Origin: Micromussa lordhowensis
Lineage: Eukaryota; Cnidaria; Anthozoa; Scleractinia; Lobophylliidae
Length of the DNA stretch: 64,000 nucleotides
NCBI GenBank assembly: GCA_964020085.1
Contig: OZ026606.1
Location: 5,329,623-5,393,622 of the forward strand
Direction of reading: 5' to 3'
Shown: positions 60,360-64,000 of the stretch, piece by piece
How positions within the stretch are numbered: position 1 is the stretch's first letter
Layout of the letters: each line of letters opens with the position of its first letter
Position numbers and translations under genes: made by a program
The notes under the pieces: model-generated
The model's database searches: none
What the model was told of the DNA's origin: nothing
What the model saw: the letters and a program-made list of their open reading frames with translations, nothing else

Positions 60360-62960
60360 ATGACTATAGATAACTAGCTGTAGAAATTTAAAAGCACACT
60401 TTTAGGTTAATTCTATATAAAATCTCTATTTATGCATTTGTGCTCTGACCATAATCACCATGTAGCCTAAAAAAATGGATTTTCAATGACCATATTTCAC
60501 AATGGTACCTTTGAACATCTATTTTGCGCGTTATTTGGTGTTAGGAGGCAGGTGATGAAATAGAAACCTTGCCTCAACAAAGTACATGTAGTTTGGATCT
60601 AGAACTGTGTACTAAACTTTTTGTTATGGCCATAATTTGTAAAGCTCCCAAATTTTGCAGGAAGCTAACATGCTAGAATTCTGATCAGTTGGCTGAAAAC
60701 TTTGGCCTCGATGTATAGGTTTGCGCTGTGTTTAAGAAACCTCTTAGTTAAATTTCTTATTTATAGACCATGTGATGCAATAGAAATCAGTTGACTTACA
60801 AGTTAACAGTAGTCAGTTAGTCAGAATTAATTATATACCAAAGCAGTGAATAGCTCTATTGGGATGGGCTCTGCAATTGGCATACTGCTTGCAAATTGGT
60901 ATTTCATGAATGTGTTTGATGCCTAGTGAACTTGGTATAATTATTAATTAATAATGATTTTATGCAATTTGCTATACCCTGAATATGTATATTCTATTTG
61001 TTTGTTTTAGTCTATCAGTGTGGCAGGTACAACTGAACAATTGACATGAAACTTTGCTGTCAACTTAGTTAGAGTGACTTTTGTTAATCCTTGAATCAAA
61101 ACTAATAGTCAGTATCTGTTAGATCCAAAAAGGAACAAAATATTGGGAAATGCAGGTTTACTCGTCAAACTCGGGGGTAACCAGTTTGTCAAATTATTAG
61201 TCGATTGAAGAATGGATAGTGAAGTTTACAAAAGATAAGTGGTTCAACCTCCAGACAACCAAATGGAAGGTGACCTCTTAATATACTGGGACAGGTTTTG
61301 TTGTATTCCTTTCAGCTCTGATTCACAGGCTTGGTGAAATCAGTCTAGTTTTCATTGGCAGTCGTTTAGTTAACTTGTAAAGTAATGACATAACATGCTT
61401 CTCTGTAACAACTTTATTTTTTTGATATTTAAATAGTGAACAAGAAATATTAATAAAGTGATATTAGCTTGCTCCCCTCAAATAGTCGAATCCTTTTATA
61501 ACCTCGGGCAACAATTCCGTAGCTTAGTTGAAAAGTAAACGTAGACAAATTGATTAGGCAAACTGGGAAGATGCCTGTTCACCTTTTGTAGTTACACCCT
61601 CTTTACATTCTTAGTTGTTAACAGAAAATGCTGTCATTAATTAAAGCAAAGCTAACTGAAAATCTTATTTTCTTCATTCAAAACACAATCAAAGGCTGAC
61701 TTTGAGAAAATTGCAAGATTGAAGAGATATAATTGTTAAGAGTACTCAAAAGAGGGGACGAGACAGGTTCCCAGGAAAGGCTAAATTTGTAGATACGTGT
61801 GGCATGTTGTGTTGCTATCTTGTTCCAAAGCTGTGTAAATTTTTTTAGAATATAAATTTTAATTTACAAAACACAATTTCTTCTTATAAAAAATAACTGA
61901 GCCACTACGCGCGCTCTCATTGGTCTCATTTTTCCGTGTTTATATAGCCTCGTCTAAACACTCGGAGGATTGGGTGAATTCTCGAAAGTTATGCAAACCC
62001 GAGAAATAGTCGAGGGTTTGCATAACTTTCTCGCATTCTCCTACCCTCCTCGCCTTTAGATGAGGCTATAAACACGGAAAAAGTGCTCTATTGCTCTCAA
62101 AAATATGCCAGAATCTAACACGTCACAATCGTGTTTACATACTCTCATCTAAACACGCCTGTCGACCAATGAGAGCGCGCGTAGAGACTCAGTTGTTTTT
62201 TGTAAGTATAGAGCGTTGACTGTACTCGTGTACTTTCTCGCGTTTGTGAATACACGCTTAATTATCGCGGACGCCTTGCACTGGTATTTGTCGTGTGTGT
62301 GTGCGTGATTATTTGTTGTCAGGTATATAAGGTGTTTTTGCAGTTTCAAGGTCACTTGACGGCATCTCTCGCTACTATTCTGTTAATTTTCCTGTATCTA
62401 TTATCGTTTACCCCTGCCTGTTGCTGTAATTTTCAGGTAAGTTATTATTATAGATATTTGAGAGTTTGGAAGTAGTTTTGCTTTCTGTCTGATTTGTAAC
62501 GCGATTACTATTGTACTTTGCCCTTGTAGCTATCAGTAAACGAGATTCCTGTTCCTTGTTCTTGCGTGCGTTCATTATATCTAGCATAAAAATGATTCAT
62601 TCTCGTTTCACTTTAGAGTGATTAGAGATCAAACGTTACTTACAATAGGGGTTACTTATGATGGCAGTTCATACTGAATACAGTGACAGAAAATACAATT
62701 ACTTGCATTACAGGCGAACAATACGATACTCTACACTGAGACAACTCTCCACTAACGGACCCCCCCCCCCCCCGGACAGCTCTTACTAAAGGACACTTTT
62801 TCTAATTCCCGAGGGTGTCCGCTTACGAGAGAGTTGACTACATGTACTTACATTACTTGCTGAACATACAGTTAATTACAATACTTAACAATACGTTATG
62901 CGAAATACTTACATTTCCTACAGTGCAATATTCCAGTTACAATAAAATTCTAACATGTCC
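60360..62960. other. 3' flank of the plus-strand PEPCK gene
   Basis: An AATAAA near 61448 may serve as a distal polyadenylation signal. It contains the palindrome at 61885-62205 and a poly-C run at 62760. No gene recognised. Confidence 0.45.
61885..62205. repeat. Long palindrome
   Basis: Outer arms GCGCGCTCTCATTGGTC / GACCAATGAGAGCGCGC, inner arms GAAAGTTATGCAAACCC / GGGTTTGCATAACTTTC. The arms flank TTTCCGTGTTTATA / TATAAACACGGAAA. Confidence 0.85.
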
Positions 62961-63039
62961 TACAATATCAAAAGTATGAAGTTCTCACTCCTATTTAAAA
63001 ATGGATCATTTACAGCAAATATAAAGTTATCGTGCAAAT

Positions 63040-63600
63040 GAATGTATGAAAGATCATATATTTGAACTGCGGAGAAAGATGTGAAGACATTATTGCTTAT
63101 CGCAGTTATGTACCGGGATTGGAACCCATGACCTCTGCGATAAGGGTGCAGTGCTCTACCAACTGCGCTATCAAGGCAACTGGGTGTTAGACGCATTGTT
63201 AGTTCGTAATATACCCGTCGATGGCTTGATAGCACAGAGAACTGCACTGGTCATGGGTCATCAGAAGTCATGGGTTCGAATCCCGTCCAGGCCTGATTTT
63301 TTTTTTCAGGCTTTAATTTCAAAACATCACCAGCTGATTAAGTTGTGTACATAACTGCAACGATCATCTACGTCTTTACATCTTTTTCCGCAGTTCGAAT
63401 ATACGATCTTTCATATATTCATTTGCATTCTTCACCATCTACGGGTATATTACGAACTATCAATGTGAACAGCTCCCAGTTGGATTGATAGCGCAGTTGG
63501 TAGAACACTGCATCGGTATCGCAGAGGTCATGGGTTCGAATCCCGTTCAGGCCTGATTTTTTTTCAGGCTTTAATTTCACAGCTGCTTAAGTTGTGTATA
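63040..63600. repeat. Inverted cluster of tRNA-like SINE pieces
   Basis: A tRNA-like body (TTGATAGCGCAGTTGGTAGA and GGTCATGGGTTCGAATCCCG) lies on the plus strand at 63483-63545, a degenerate copy at 63223-63290, and one on the minus strand at about 63110-63178. Flanks of the first half (GATCATATATTTGAACTGCG) are inverse to those near 63390-63430. Text after the B box (CAGGCCTGATTTTTTTTCAG) repeats. Best read as SINE copies in a fold-back. Confidence 0.65.
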
Positions 63601-64000
63601 TAACTGTGATGATCATCTATGTCTTCATAAAGTTATCATCTTAGAAATGAAATGTAGGTCGTATTATTTTCATTTCTTGGGGGATATATGCCATATATTG
63701 ACTTCAAGGAGAGAGGATTACTTCTCAATAAAACATTTAATTAAGACAAATTTTCAAGATTGTATTTAATGAATAGCTTACTGATAAAATCCTGAATGGA
63801 GATGGCCAGGCTATTTAACATGATTGAATAAATACAATGGCGGGTGTCTTGTCTTTTTCTGAGGGGAAGTGGTGGAATTTTAAAACATGTTTCACCCTCC
63901 GCTCTTAATTCCCCGTGGAGAGCACGAGGTTCTCAAGCAGCTTAAGGCCTCTGTCAGGAATGTAAAGTAGAGTTATGGTTGGGCAGCTCCATCTCTTGTT
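63601..64000. other. Window end, no gene seen
   Basis: AT-rich sequence without recognisable features. Confidence 0.4.

Noticed and set aside
63110..63178. Functional tRNA gene
   Set aside because: A- and B-box text is present, but the anticodon loop is too long and a SINE-like tail follows the plus-strand copies.

Overview
The window is animal nuclear DNA, most likely from a stony coral or close anthozoan. Genes have many short exons with GT/AG introns and metazoan-type proteins (PEPCK, nibrin, atypical PKC, CapZ beta). The intergenic DNA is AT-rich and packed with fold-back repeats, tRNA-derived SINEs and decayed LINEs of kinds I associate with anthozoan genomes. The taxon is an inference; no database was searched. 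There is one assembly gap (N run, 16301-16500).

Left half (1-35 kb). Minus-strand exons of a nibrin-like (NBN) gene lie at both ends of this region: the start, first FHA strand and FHA core at 34957-27257, the BRCT region at 3852-1389, with the gene running off the left edge. Between them lies material that does not belong to NBN: the first three coding exons of an atypical protein kinase C (minus, 13134-10939), one unidentified exon (minus, 14144-14002) and the first two coding exons of CapZ beta (plus, 15608-16056). Three ~2.5 kb copies of one long fold-back transposon arm bound this block (4966-7447, about 8340-10759, 16501-19012). The block is either an assembly chimera formed inside the transposon or a real insertion of gene 5' ends into an NBN intron. 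The rest of this half is nested repeats: a TTAA-flanked element (19553-20388), a LINE interrupted by a second LINE and by a small palindrome (22560-26752), and several palindromic MITEs.

Right half (35-64 kb). Two complete GTP-dependent phosphoenolpyruvate carboxykinase genes stand head to head, about 6.5 kb apart. The minus-strand copy (46108-37543, 615 codons plus stop) starts at a Met-Ala-Ser and looks cytosolic. The plus-strand copy (52736-60359, 647 codons plus stop) has an extra first exon and a Ser/Arg-rich leader that looks like a mitochondrial presequence. The internal exon junctions and phases match one to one. About 150 bp of intron 6 is nearly identical between the copies, and the minus copy carries a leftover second exon-6 end in that intron, which points to past sequence exchange. 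Together the pair would interconvert oxaloacetate and phosphoenolpyruvate in two compartments, much as PCK1 and PCK2 do in vertebrates. The flanks and introns hold SINEs, LINE 3' ends and palindromes, with no further recognisable gene.
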